From: Pseudomonas sp. MM213
GTDB lineage: Bacteria > Pseudomonadota > Gammaproteobacteria > Pseudomonadales > Pseudomonadaceae
Length of the DNA: 64,000 bases
NCBI RefSeq assembly: GCF_020423045.1
Contig: NZ_CP081943.1
Span: 3,286,001 to 3,350,000 of the forward strand
Direction of reading: 5' to 3'
This document shows, piece after piece, positions 48,768 through 57,458 of this stretch (positions are counted from its first letter, which is position 1; every line of letters begins with the position of its first letter). Both the position numbers and the translations under genes were made by a program. The notes under the pieces are model-generated. The model did not search any database. It was not told the origin of the DNA and was given only the letters and a program-made list of their open reading frames with translations.

Positions 48768-49688
48768 TTGAACATTTTAGATCTCGACCACAGCCTGACT
48801 GCCCAGACCCCCATCGCACGGTTGCTCGACAGCGGCCGCGCGAAACGCCTGGACCTGCTCGACCTCGGCCCGAAATTGCGGCTCTGGTCCAGCGAACGCA
48901 CCTGGCGCCGCTTCGCCGAACGCCTGCAACAACGTCCGCGCCACAGCGGCCCGCAACCGGAAATCTTCTTCGTCGGCTCCGGCGATTACCACCACTTGAC
49001 CCCGGCTTTTCTCACTGACTTGCCGGCGCCGGTGAGCCTGATCCACTTCGACAATCACCCCGACTGGGTCCACTTCGCCCCGCGTCGACACTGCGGTTCG
49101 TGGGTCAACCAGGCGCTGAAACTGCCGAACGTCCAGCGCATCGTCACCCTCGGCCCGTGCAGCGATGACCTGCAAAATCCACAGCTCAAGGGCGGCAACC
49201 TCAGCGCCCTGAAACGCGGGGTCTTGCAGCTGTTTCCGTGGCAGCATCCGCCCTCGAAAGTCTGGGGCCGGGTCGGCGATGGTGCCGGGCATCAGCAACT
49301 GGAAAACCAGCTCCACTGGCGCAACCTCGCCGAGCTGGATTGGCCGGTGTTTCTCGATCAGTTGATCACCAGCCTGCCCACCGAGGCGGTGTGGATCACC
49401 ATCGATAAAGACGTCTTGGCCTGCGAAGACGCGGCGACCAACTGGGATCAGGGCGGCATGCGCCTGAGCCATCTGCTGCAAGCGATACGCGTGCTGGCCG
49501 CGAACAAGCGGATCCTCGGCATCGACATCTGCGGCGAATACGCCCGCCCCGCCTTCAGCAACGCCTTCAAACGCTGGGAAGCCAAGGCCGACCAGCCGCC
49601 GGCGGAACGCTGGAGCGCAGACGATCTGCTGCGTAACTCGGCCACCAATCAGGCACTGATCGAGCTGTTCGAGGAGCTGTTCCCATGA
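48768..49688 (+). CDS. Arginase/ureohydrolase-like protein
   Basis: 306 residues. Metal-binding features of the arginase fold are visible: VGSGDYHHLT (the GGDHS-like first site), IHFDNHPDW (DxHxD) and WITIDKDVLACE (DxD). The overall sequence is divergent from true arginases and agmatinases, so the amidino or amide substrate is unknown. First gene behind the sigma54-like promoter; its stop overlaps the start of the next gene by four bases, so it belongs with the transporter-like pair. Confidence 0.8.
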   Translation: MNILDLDHSLTAQTPIARLLDSGRAKRLDLLDLGPKLRLWSSERTWRRFAERLQQRPRHSGPQPEIFFVGSGDYHHLTPAFLTDLPAPVSLIHFDNHPDWVHFAPRRHCGSWVNQALKLPNVQRIVTLGPCSDDLQNPQLKGGNLSALKRGVLQLFPWQHPPSKVWGRVGDGAGHQQLENQLHWRNLAELDWPVFLDQLITSLPTEAVWITIDKDVLACEDAATNWDQGGMRLSHLLQAIRVLAANKRILGIDICGEYARPAFSNAFKRWEAKADQPPAERWSADDLLRNSATNQALIELFEELFP

Positions 49689-50059
49689 CCCTTACCGTGA
49701 TTGTGCTGGTGGCGTTTTCCATCGTGCTGGACGTCATTGGTCAGCTCTGTTTCAAGCTCGGACTCGACCGTTTGCCGGAACTCGAAGGCGGTTTTCGCCT
49801 GAATGCATTCTGGGGCCAGGTGTTCAACGCGCCGCTGCTGTGGTGCGGGATCGGCGCCTACGTGATCGAGTTTTTTGTCTGGCTCGAAGCCCTCTCCCGC
49901 GCGCCGCTGAGCCTGCTGTTTCCGGCGGCGGCGCTGGCGTATTGCGGCGTGGTGCTGGCCGGCAAACTGATCCTCGGTGAAACCGTGAGTCGTCGGCGCT
50001 GGCTCGGCACTTTAGTGATTACGGCGGGCGTGATGCTCGTGTGTGTCGCCCATGCATGA
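49685..50059 (+). CDS. Small four-TM EamA/SMR-like protein 1
   Basis: 124 residues, four helices; VIGQLCFKLGLDRL in helix 1 and RAPLSLLFPAAALAYCGVVLAG in helix 3, like ArnE/ArnF half-transporters. Coupled to the arginase-like gene and followed by a second related gene, so a heterodimer is likely. Transport substrate unknown. Confidence 0.8.
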   Translation: MTLTVIVLVAFSIVLDVIGQLCFKLGLDRLPELEGGFRLNAFWGQVFNAPLLWCGIGAYVIEFFVWLEALSRAPLSLLFPAAALAYCGVVLAGKLILGETVSRRRWLGTLVITAGVMLVCVAHA

Positions 50060-50069
50060 GGCTCAATCG

Positions 50070-50468
50070 ATGATCAAAGGCAAGACCGACTGGCTGCATG
50101 AGCGCTTGGGCACCATCGTGCTGTGGGCGCTGTTGATCACTTTTGAAAGTGCCGGGCAGATCGCCACGAAGGTGGGCGGTGATCAACTGGGGCAGATGGA
50201 TTTCAACCTGAAGTGGCTGATGGCAGTGGCGGTGAATCCCGGGGTGTGGCTGGCGATCGCCTGTTACATCGGGGCGTTTTTCGTGTGGATGCTGATATTG
50301 CGGCGCAGCAGCCTGTCGCTGGCGTTTCCGTTGAGTTCGCTGGTGTTCGTCGGGGTTTTGCTTGGGTCTTGGCTGGGGCTGGGCGAGCAGATCAGCGTGC
50401 TGCACTGGGTGGGGGTGGCGGTGATCATGGGGGGGATTGCGTTGCTGGCTGAAGGTGAAGAAACCTAG
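50070..50468 (+). CDS. Small four-TM EamA/SMR-like protein 2
   Basis: About 132 residues from the ATG at 50070 (GAGG eight bases before); an ATG at 50052 inside the previous gene is the alternative. Helices include ESAGQIATKVGGDQL and RSSLSLAFPLSSLVFVGVLLG, paralogous to protein 1. Pairing is as in the ArnE-ArnF flippase that moves a lipid-linked aminosugar. Confidence 0.78.
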   Translation: MIKGKTDWLHERLGTIVLWALLITFESAGQIATKVGGDQLGQMDFNLKWLMAVAVNPGVWLAIACYIGAFFVWMLILRRSSLSLAFPLSSLVFVGVLLGSWLGLGEQISVLHWVGVAVIMGGIALLAEGEET

Positions 50469-50490
50469 ATTTCAGTGATCTCAAGGGCCC

Positions 50491-50557
50491 CATCGCGAGC
50501 AGGCTCGCTCCCACATTTTGACCGCATACCCCTGTGGGAGCGAGCCTGCTCGCGATG
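50491..50557. repeat. REP pair
   Basis: CATCGCGAGCAGGC-TCGCTCCCACA ... TGTGGGAGCGA-GCCTGCTCGCGATG, perfect inverted copies around 17 bases, in the convergent gap before the mipA-like gene. Confidence 0.92.
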
Positions 50558-50582
50558 GCGTCAGACCAGCCAATGAACCTTT

Positions 50583-51344
50583 CTATTCAAACTTGTAAGC
50601 CACCGCCGCCTGCACTCCACCCTGATGGGTATCCCCGACCGCTTTGACAATGCTGCTATCCGCCGCCGCCCCTGTCAGGTGAATCCAGCTCGCGCTCGTC
50701 AGCAGTGACCATTGCGGCGCCAGGGGAAATTCGAAGCTCTGGGTCAGCGCCACGTTCTGCAAGCCACCACCGGCGTTGTACGGGCGAATCCCCGAGGCCT
50801 GAGACTCGTCGGCACTGACGCCGAAGAACGTCTGGTTCTGCCGGGCATCGGCAAAATGCGCGGTCAGGTTTGAGCTGCCGATCACCCCGCCACCCAGTGG
50901 ATAACCCACCTCCCCACCCAGCCGCCCCAACACCCCGCCCTGCCCGCCTCGCCCGCCCACCGCCTGGCCAACCGAAGCAAATACCCGCCAGAAGTCGGCC
51001 GGCGCGTACTGCACAAACCCGCCCACTTCGCCCATGTCCGGCACATCGCGCAAGCCTTGCAGCTCACCGTTGGAGGTCCGTCCCGGCAGGTAATTCAGGA
51101 ACGGCCCGGCGCTGAAGCCACTTGCGTTGAACGCGTCCCAGGTCAGCCCGTCATCGGTGCTCAGGCTGACATCGCCCCAGTCCAGATCGAGGTACGGCAC
51201 GGGCCGGGTTTCGTAACGGCTGCCGGTTGGGTCGTGCGGCTGATAGCTGAGGCCAACCCCTGCTTCGCCGGTGATGCCGTCTGCTGAAACGTTGGCCGAA
51301 AGGCACGTCAGCGCGGCGAATAGAGCAACAGTAATCCTCGACAT
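50583..51344 (-). CDS. MipA/OmpV-family outer-membrane protein
   Basis: 253 residues from the ATG at 51344 (AAGGAAT upstream); a 20-codon extension is not used. Signal peptide (RITVALFAALTCLSANVSA), then a beta-barrel pattern with an aromatic last residue pair (YKFE). MipA-like proteins scaffold murein enzymes or sense cationic peptides in Pseudomonas. It is transcribed against the cluster and diverges from the MtnX-like gene, so cluster membership is uncertain. Confidence 0.88.
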   Translation of the reverse strand: MSRITVALFAALTCLSANVSADGITGEAGVGLSYQPHDPTGSRYETRPVPYLDLDWGDVSLSTDDGLTWDAFNASGFSAGPFLNYLPGRTSNGELQGLRDVPDMGEVGGFVQYAPADFWRVFASVGQAVGGRGGQGGVLGRLGGEVGYPLGGGVIGSSNLTAHFADARQNQTFFGVSADESQASGIRPYNAGGGLQNVALTQSFEFPLAPQWSLLTSASWIHLTGAAADSSIVKAVGDTHQGGVQAAVAYKFE

Positions 51345-51416
51345 GAGGCAATTCCTTGAACGGGACATGCGCGCATCAATCCCCGGATCGCGCTCCCGGC
51401 GCAAGCACTCATGTTG

Positions 51417-51434
51417 TTTGTAGCGACCTACAAA
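51417..51434. promoter_or_regulatory. Palindromic candidate operator upstream of the mipA-like gene
   Basis: TTTGTAG-CGAC-CTACAAA, a perfect 7-bp inverted repeat 73 bp upstream of the start. The regulator is unknown. Confidence 0.4.
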
Positions 51435-51495
51435 AATTGTAGCTTCGCCGCCACGAACACACGCCAGAACCCCAGCCCTGCGGGGCCAAACCCGG

Positions 51496-51512
51496 TTGGC
51501 ACAGTCCCTGCT
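51496..51512 (+). promoter_or_regulatory. Candidate sigma54 promoter of the MtnX-like gene
   Basis: TTGGCACAGTCCCTGCT: intact TGGCAC, five-base spacer, CTGC for TTGC. It lies 64 bp before the gene. Confidence 0.55.
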
Positions 51513-51575
51513 CTACCCCCTGTGCAGCGCAGACAGCACACCCGGCGCACACTTTTTACAAGATAGGTAACGCAG

Positions 51576-52274
51576 ATGATTGACTGGCATATCGTGTGTG
51601 ATTTCGACGGGACCATCACCCGCACCGACGTGATCGACAGCATCCTCCAACGGTTCGCCGACCCGAGCTGGGAAGCGATCGAAAACGAGTGGCTGGCGGG
51701 CGACATCGGTTCCCGTGAATGCCTCAGCCGCCAGCTCTCGCTGGTCAAGGCCACACCCTCCGAGCTGCTCGGGTTCTTCGACACGGTCGAGATCGACCAG
51801 GACTTCCCCGACTTCGTCGACCACGTAATCGGCCTCGGCGCCTCCCTCGAAGTGGTCAGCGACGGCATCGAACAAGGCATCGCACGGATCCTGGCGCGCA
51901 ACTACGTCAGCCTCTTGCCGATCCTCGCCAATCGCTTGCGCCAACTCGATCACGACAGTTGGCGCATCGACTTCCCCCATGCCAGCGACGCCTGCCGCGC
52001 CGCCTCCGGCAACTGCAAATGCAAATCCACCCCCAGCGCCAAACGGGTGCTGGTGATCGGCGACGGCCAGTCCGACATGTGCGTGGCCGCCACCGCCGAT
52101 TTCGTGTTCGCCAAGGATCGCCTGGCCGAGCACTGCGAGCGCAACGGCATCGCTTACGCACGCTTTGACAGCTTCGCCGAACTGCCTGCGTTGCTGGCCT
52201 TGCTGCCAAGCGCCAACGCCGCCAACGCCACCTCTTTCAACGTTGAAACACAGGAACTCCTCCACCATGTCTGA
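51576..52274 (+). CDS. MtnX-like HAD-IB phosphatase
   Basis: 232 residues. HAD motif I DFDGTITRTD, motif II VSDG, motif III/IV VIGDGQSDMCVA. Close in pattern to MtnX (methionine-salvage phosphatase) and phosphoserine phosphatases, but with a CRAASGNCKCKS insertion with three Cys that may bind metal. No other methionine-salvage genes are here, so the substrate is probably another phosphorylated metabolite. Overlaps the aminotransferase by eight bases. Confidence 0.82.
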   Translation: MIDWHIVCDFDGTITRTDVIDSILQRFADPSWEAIENEWLAGDIGSRECLSRQLSLVKATPSELLGFFDTVEIDQDFPDFVDHVIGLGASLEVVSDGIEQGIARILARNYVSLLPILANRLRQLDHDSWRIDFPHASDACRAASGNCKCKSTPSAKRVLVIGDGQSDMCVAATADFVFAKDRLAEHCERNGIAYARFDSFAELPALLALLPSANAANATSFNVETQELLHHV

Positions 52275-53658
52275 TATTCGAATCGCTACTGCAGAAGACC
52301 AGATCCTCCTGGATAAAGAAGCCAAATACTGCTCCTACGGCGACACCGTTCACTACATCGACCCGCCGCGTATCTTCAGCCGATGCGAAGGCTCCTACGT
52401 CTGGGACACCGAAGACCAGGCCTACCTCGATTTGCAAATGTGGTACTCGGCGGTCAACTTCGGTTACGCCAACCCGCGCCTGAACAATGCGCTGAAACAG
52501 CAGATCGATACCCTGCCGCAGATCGCCAGCCAGTACCTGCACAAAGGCAAGATCGAGCTCTCGGAAATGATCGCGGTCGACGCGAAAAAATTCGGCCTCG
52601 ACGGTCGCGTGCACTTCAACGTCGGCGGGTCGCAGTCCATCGAGGACTCGCTGAAAGTCGTGCGTAATGCCACCAACGGCAAGAGCCTGATGTTCGCGTT
52701 CGAGGGCGGTTACCACGGGCGCACACTCGGCGCGTCGTCGATCACCTCCAGCTACCGCTATCGCCGCCGCTACGGCCACTTCGGCGAGCGCGCCAATTTC
52801 ATCCCGTTCCCGTATCACTTCCGTGGCCCGAAAGGCATGACCAAGGAAGAATACGGCAGCCATTGCGTGCAGCAATTCGCCCGCCTGTTCGAGACCGAAT
52901 ACAACGGCGTCTGGGACCCGAAAGTCGGCCAGAGCGAATACGCCGCGTTCTACGTCGAGCCGATCCAGGGCACCGGCGGCTACGTGATTCCGCCGATGAA
53001 CTTCTACAGCGAACTCAAGCATGTGCTCGACCAGCACGGCATTCTGATGGTGGTCGACGAAATCCAGATGGGCTTCTATCGCACCGGCAAGCTGTGGTCG
53101 ATCGAGCACTTCGACGTAAAACCCGACGTTATCGTCTTCGGCAAAGCGCTGACCAACGGCCTCAACCCGCTGGGCGGCATCTGGGCGAAAGAAGAGCTGA
53201 TCAACCCGAAAATCTTCCCGCCAGGCTCGACCCACTCGACGTTCGCCTCCAACCCGTTGGGCACGGCGGTGGGCCTGGAAATGTTCAAGATGACCAGCGA
53301 AGTCGACTACGGCGCGATGGTCATGAACAAGGGCAAGTACTTCCTCGAAGGCTTGAAAGACTTGCAGAAACGCTACCCGATCATCGGCGACGTCGACGGC
53401 CTGGGCCTGGCGCTGCGCTGTGAAATCTGCGGCCCGGACGGTTTCACGCCAGACAAGGCCACGCTCGATTTCATGGTCGAAGAAGGCATGAAGGGCGACA
53501 TCGAAATCGACGGCAAACGCCTGGGCCTGATTCTCGACGTGGGCGGTTACTACAAGAACGTCATCACCCTCGCGCCGTCGCTGGAAATCAGCTATCCGGA
53601 AATCGATTTGGGCATCGCCCTGCTCGACCGCTTGCTGCATCGGGCGATGACACGATGA
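52267..53658 (+). CDS. Class III PLP-dependent aminotransferase
   Basis: 463 residues. GGYHGRT, VDEIQMGFYRTG with the PLP-contact Asp, and the Schiff-base Lys in VFGKALTNGLNPLGG. Class III enzymes act on omega-amines or on diaminobutyrate, ornithine or phospho-amines (including phospho-lyases). Being fused in expression to a phosphatase suggests a phosphorylated or amino-bearing intermediate. ATGA overlap with the next gene. Confidence 0.88.
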   Translation: MSDIRIATAEDQILLDKEAKYCSYGDTVHYIDPPRIFSRCEGSYVWDTEDQAYLDLQMWYSAVNFGYANPRLNNALKQQIDTLPQIASQYLHKGKIELSEMIAVDAKKFGLDGRVHFNVGGSQSIEDSLKVVRNATNGKSLMFAFEGGYHGRTLGASSITSSYRYRRRYGHFGERANFIPFPYHFRGPKGMTKEEYGSHCVQQFARLFETEYNGVWDPKVGQSEYAAFYVEPIQGTGGYVIPPMNFYSELKHVLDQHGILMVVDEIQMGFYRTGKLWSIEHFDVKPDVIVFGKALTNGLNPLGGIWAKEELINPKIFPPGSTHSTFASNPLGTAVGLEMFKMTSEVDYGAMVMNKGKYFLEGLKDLQKRYPIIGDVDGLGLALRCEICGPDGFTPDKATLDFMVEEGMKGDIEIDGKRLGLILDVGGYYKNVITLAPSLEISYPEIDLGIALLDRLLHRAMTR

Positions 53659-54533
53659 ACGAGCAAGAGATCGACATGGGCGAAGGCAGCGCCGGTTTCG
53701 TTCTCGGCAGCGGGGAGGTCGCGGTGTTGTTGATCCACGGCCTCACCGGCACCCCGACCGAGTTGCGTCGGGTCGCCATCGGCCTGGCCAAGGCGGGTTG
53801 CACGGTGTACGTGCCGACGCTGGCCGGACACTGCGGAGACAACGCCGACCTACAAGCCACCGGTTGGCGTGACTGGTACGAGAGCGCACGCAATACCTTC
53901 ATCGGTGTGCGGCGCAAACACGAGCACGTGTTCGTCGGCGGTTTGTCGATGGGCGCGGTGCTGTCGATGTACCTCGCCGCCGAGCATCCGGGGCAGATCG
54001 AAGGCTTGTTGCTGTATTCGACGACCCTGCGTTACGACGGCTGGAACATGCCCAAAGTCGCCGTGCTCACGCCGTTGCTGATGGCGATTCCGTTTGGCGT
54101 GCACCTGTGCCGCTTCAACGAAAAATCACCTTTCGGCATCAAGGACGAACGCTTGCGAGCAATCGTCGAGCGGCAGATGAAGGCTGGCGAGAGCAGCAAT
54201 GCCGGGCTGCTGACCATGTCCGGGGTGAGTGTCCGGGAACTGCATCGACTGGTGGCGGCGGTGAAAAAACGCATGCCGCAGATCACCACGCAAACGCTGG
54301 TGCTGCACTCGCGCGAAGACGACATCACCAGCCGCTGGAACGCCGATTATGTGGAACGCAAACTCGGCGGTCCGGTGGTGAAGGTGCTGCTCGACGACTG
54401 CTACCACATGATCACCGTCGACCTGCAATACCGCCGCGTGGTGGAGCTGAGCGCGGACTTCATCCAGCAACGTTTCATTCAACAGCGCTGCGCCCCCAAA
54501 CCCATGCGCCAGGACTATCGGCAACTGGCCTGA
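53655..54533 (+). CDS. Alpha/beta hydrolase (carboxylesterase/monoacylglycerol-lipase-like)
   Basis: 292 residues. LLIHGLTGTPTELR oxyanion region, nucleophile elbow GGLSMGA, late Asp (SREDDITS) and His (DDCYHMIT). Similar to the Est30/YvaK group. It could hydrolyse or transfer an acyl group on the cluster's product. No signal peptide. Confidence 0.85.
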   Translation: MNEQEIDMGEGSAGFVLGSGEVAVLLIHGLTGTPTELRRVAIGLAKAGCTVYVPTLAGHCGDNADLQATGWRDWYESARNTFIGVRRKHEHVFVGGLSMGAVLSMYLAAEHPGQIEGLLLYSTTLRYDGWNMPKVAVLTPLLMAIPFGVHLCRFNEKSPFGIKDERLRAIVERQMKAGESSNAGLLTMSGVSVRELHRLVAAVKKRMPQITTQTLVLHSREDDITSRWNADYVERKLGGPVVKVLLDDCYHMITVDLQYRRVVELSADFIQQRFIQQRCAPKPMRQDYRQLA

Positions 54534-54547
54534 CTCAAGGAAACGAT

Positions 54548-55675
54548 GTGATCACAGCCCTTGCCTTTTCGACGATCGAGGCCATCGACCGCGATGCCTG
54601 GAATGTCTGTTTCCCTGCCGAGCTGGAGGATTGGAATTACTACCGGGCGGTTGAACGGGCCGGCATCGCAGACTTTCAATGGCGCTATCTGGCGCTGTAC
54701 GAAGACGAGGTACTGATCGCGGCGGCCGTGGCGTTCACCACCGCTTACTCGCTGGACACCACGGTTCAGGGGCTGGGCAAACGCATCAGCGAACGGCTGC
54801 GCGGTGTGTGGCCGGGGCTGTTCGATGTGCGCCTGTATGCCCTCGGTTCGCCGGTGGCCGAGCAGTGCCATGTCGGGACCGCGCCACACATCGACGCGGA
54901 CCGGCGCGTGGACCTGCTTCAGCAATTATTACGGCTGGCGCGCCACGATGCCGATCAGGCCGGGGTCGGTTTGCTGGCCGTCAAGGATGCCTCTCACCGC
55001 GACCCGCAATGGTTGCAGGTGTGTCAGGACGCGGGTCTGCAAAGCATGCCCGGCCTGCCCAGCGCCGAGCTGCCGATCCGTTTTGGCTCGGTGGACGCCT
55101 ACCTCGGCACGCTCGGCAAATCCACCCGCAAAGACCTGCGCCGCACCCTGCGTGGCCAGGGGCCGCGCATCGAATGGCGGCGCTCGGTCGATGACCTGCT
55201 GCCGCGCATGATGGCGCTTTACGAGGCCACGCTGAGCCGCAGCGACCTGACCTTCGAACGCCTGCCGCCCGGCTACTTCCGCCAGGTCCTGGAACACCTC
55301 GATGAACGTGCCGCGTGCGTGTTGTATTGGGTCGGCGAAGAGCTGGTGGCGTTCAACCTTGTGCTGTTCGACGAACAGCGACTGGTCGACAAGTTCTTCG
55401 CCCACGACCTGGCCCGGACCCGTGAACACAATCTCTACGTGCGCAGCTGGCTGGCCAATGTCGACTACTGTATTGAGCACGGCATTCCGATCTACGCGTG
55501 CGGCCAGGCCGGTTATGCCAGTAAGCTGCGCCTGGGTTGCTCGTTTACCGGCAACACCGTGTTTTTCCGCCATCGCAACCGCTTGCTCGACAGCCTGTTG
55601 CGCGTGGTGAAACTGTTTATCCGACCGGACCGTTCCGACCCTGCCATGGCCGCCGCGATCAGCGAGCAGCAATAA
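54548..55675 (+). CDS. FemAB/GNAT-like acyl- or aminoacyltransferase
   Basis: 375 residues from a GTG at 54548 with AAGGAA upstream. The C-terminal half (LGKSTRKDLRRTLRGQG ... VAFNLVLFDEQRLVDKFFAHD ... IYACGQAGYASKLRLGC) matches the BioF2-like/peptidogalycan-biosynthesis acetyltransferase fold related to FemAB. Expected to attach an acyl or aminoacyl group to an amine. Donor and acceptor are unknown. Confidence 0.8.
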   Translation: MITALAFSTIEAIDRDAWNVCFPAELEDWNYYRAVERAGIADFQWRYLALYEDEVLIAAAVAFTTAYSLDTTVQGLGKRISERLRGVWPGLFDVRLYALGSPVAEQCHVGTAPHIDADRRVDLLQQLLRLARHDADQAGVGLLAVKDASHRDPQWLQVCQDAGLQSMPGLPSAELPIRFGSVDAYLGTLGKSTRKDLRRTLRGQGPRIEWRRSVDDLLPRMMALYEATLSRSDLTFERLPPGYFRQVLEHLDERAACVLYWVGEELVAFNLVLFDEQRLVDKFFAHDLARTREHNLYVRSWLANVDYCIEHGIPIYACGQAGYASKLRLGCSFTGNTVFFRHRNRLLDSLLRVVKLFIRPDRSDPAMAAAISEQQ

Positions 55676-55685
55676 GCGAAGCACA

Positions 55686-57458
55686 ATGACCAAAGACTCA
55701 CGCACCAACGCTCGACCTTTCGCCCTCTCCGGCTGGAGCCTGCAGCGCAAACTGGTGCTGGCGTTCTGGCTGGTCAGCGTCATTCCGACGATGATCGCCG
55801 CCGAACTGGCGGCCACCACGCTGTCGCAGATTTTCGACAGCAACGTGCGCATCTGGCTGCAGGAATCGACCAAGATCGTCGAGGACGAGATCAGCGAAAT
55901 CCTGCGCGACAACGCCCGGGTCGCGCAGCTGTTCCTGCGTTACACGCGCCCGCCCACCGATCGGCTGGCGAACAAACACGACAAGCTGACCACCGACATC
56001 GCCGACTCCATGGGCATCGACGTCGTGGCGCTGGTGCGCGCCAGCGATCACAAAGTGGTGTTCAGCACCGCCGCCGACGACATCGTCCGCCAGATCAGCA
56101 CCGCGCCCAAGGCGGTGCTGCAAACCCTGCAAGTCGGTGGCGTGGCGACCGGCACGGTGGTCTCGACCTTCGAAACGGATCAGGACGGCGTCGAGTACAA
56201 ACTGGTGATTGCCACCTACCTCGACAACAGTTTCCTCACCAGCGTGGCTGACGTGCACTCGCTGGACCTGCGCCTGTATCTGGCCAAGGCCAATGACTTC
56301 TCGGAGATTTTTTCCACCCAGCGCTTCGAGGATCACCCGGCGGCCGTACCGGAAAAAATCGAACAGATCCTGCGCAGCACCAAACAACCGATCGAACAGT
56401 TCACCAACCGCTACAGCGGCATCTACCGGCCGATCCTCAACGAAAACGGCGAGCTGCAAGGGGTGATTTTCAGCGGCCTGTTGCGCCACACCAGCCTGGT
56501 CGGGCTGGTCAATCAGAGCAACCTGTTCATCCTGATTTTCCTGCTCAGCTCGGCGGCGTCCCTGGCGGTCGGCTGGCTGGTGTCGCAGCGCCTGACCAAG
56601 CCGTTGCGCGGGTTGTCCAAAGGCGTACAAGCGGTGATCGCCGGGGATTATCGCCAACGCCTGCCGGTCACCGGCGGCGACGAACTGGCGGAACTGAGCA
56701 GCACCTTCAACCACATGAGCGAACGCCTCGGCGAGTTGCAGCATCTGGAATCGCAACTGCGTCGGCGTGACCGCCTGCATGCGCTGGGCGAAGTGGCGAT
56801 GGGCCTGGCCCATGAAATCCGCAACCCGCTGGGCATCATCAAAACCGCCACGCAACTGCTGCACCGACGCGCCGATTTGCCCGAGACCGACAAGCGTCAT
56901 CTGGAATACGTGGTCAGCGAAGTCAGCCGGATCAACGACCTGATCACCGACTTCCTCGACTTCGCCAAACCCAGCGCACCGATGCGCTCGACCCAACTGG
57001 CCCGCCCGCTGGTGGATGAACTGGTTGGCTTCTGCGCGCCGGAGCTGGCCAGCCACAACATCGATGTACAAGTCGAAGATCAATCGCCCACCGCGACGCT
57101 TTACGCCGACGCGCGGCAAATCAAGCAGGCCGGCCTGAACCTGATCGTCAACGCCATCGACGCCATGCCCGACGGCGGGCGGCTGACCCTGGGCATCAGC
57201 AGCGACCGGCACTACACGGTGATCAGCATCAGCGACACCGGCCAAGGCATCGAACCGGACATGCTCGAACGGATCTTCACACCGTTCGTCACCACCAAGG
57301 CCTCGGGCACCGGGCTGGGTCTGGCCAAGGTGTTCTCGATCATGGAGAGTCATGACGGGCGCATCGAATGCGTCAGTGAAAAAGATGCCGGGGCCACATT
57401 CACCCTGTACATTCCGGCCAACGGTGAAGACTTCGACGAGGGCAGCGATGACACATAA
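55686..57458 (+). CDS. NtrB/AtoS-like sensor histidine kinase
   Basis: 590 residues. TM1 about 24-46, an extracytoplasmic sensor of about 230 residues, TM2 about 280-302, HAMP, then HisKA with GLAHEIRNPLGIIKTATQLL and HATPase (NLIVNAIDAM, SDTGQGIE, GTGLGLAKV). Overlaps its cognate regulator by 11 bp. It probably senses the cluster's substrate or product in the periplasm. Confidence 0.9.
   Translation: MTKDSRTNARPFALSGWSLQRKLVLAFWLVSVIPTMIAAELAATTLSQIFDSNVRIWLQESTKIVEDEISEILRDNARVAQLFLRYTRPPTDRLANKHDKLTTDIADSMGIDVVALVRASDHKVVFSTAADDIVRQISTAPKAVLQTLQVGGVATGTVVSTFETDQDGVEYKLVIATYLDNSFLTSVADVHSLDLRLYLAKANDFSEIFSTQRFEDHPAAVPEKIEQILRSTKQPIEQFTNRYSGIYRPILNENGELQGVIFSGLLRHTSLVGLVNQSNLFILIFLLSSAASLAVGWLVSQRLTKPLRGLSKGVQAVIAGDYRQRLPVTGGDELAELSSTFNHMSERLGELQHLESQLRRRDRLHALGEVAMGLAHEIRNPLGIIKTATQLLHRRADLPETDKRHLEYVVSEVSRINDLITDFLDFAKPSAPMRSTQLARPLVDELVGFCAPELASHNIDVQVEDQSPTATLYADARQIKQAGLNLIVNAIDAMPDGGRLTLGISSDRHYTVISISDTGQGIEPDMLERIFTPFVTTKASGTGLGLAKVFSIMESHDGRIECVSEKDAGATFTLYIPANGEDFDEGSDDT

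Noticed and set aside
51576..52274. Methionine salvage from the MtnX-like gene
   Set aside because: No mtnA, mtnB, mtnC or mtnD nearby, and the gene is embedded in an unrelated operon.
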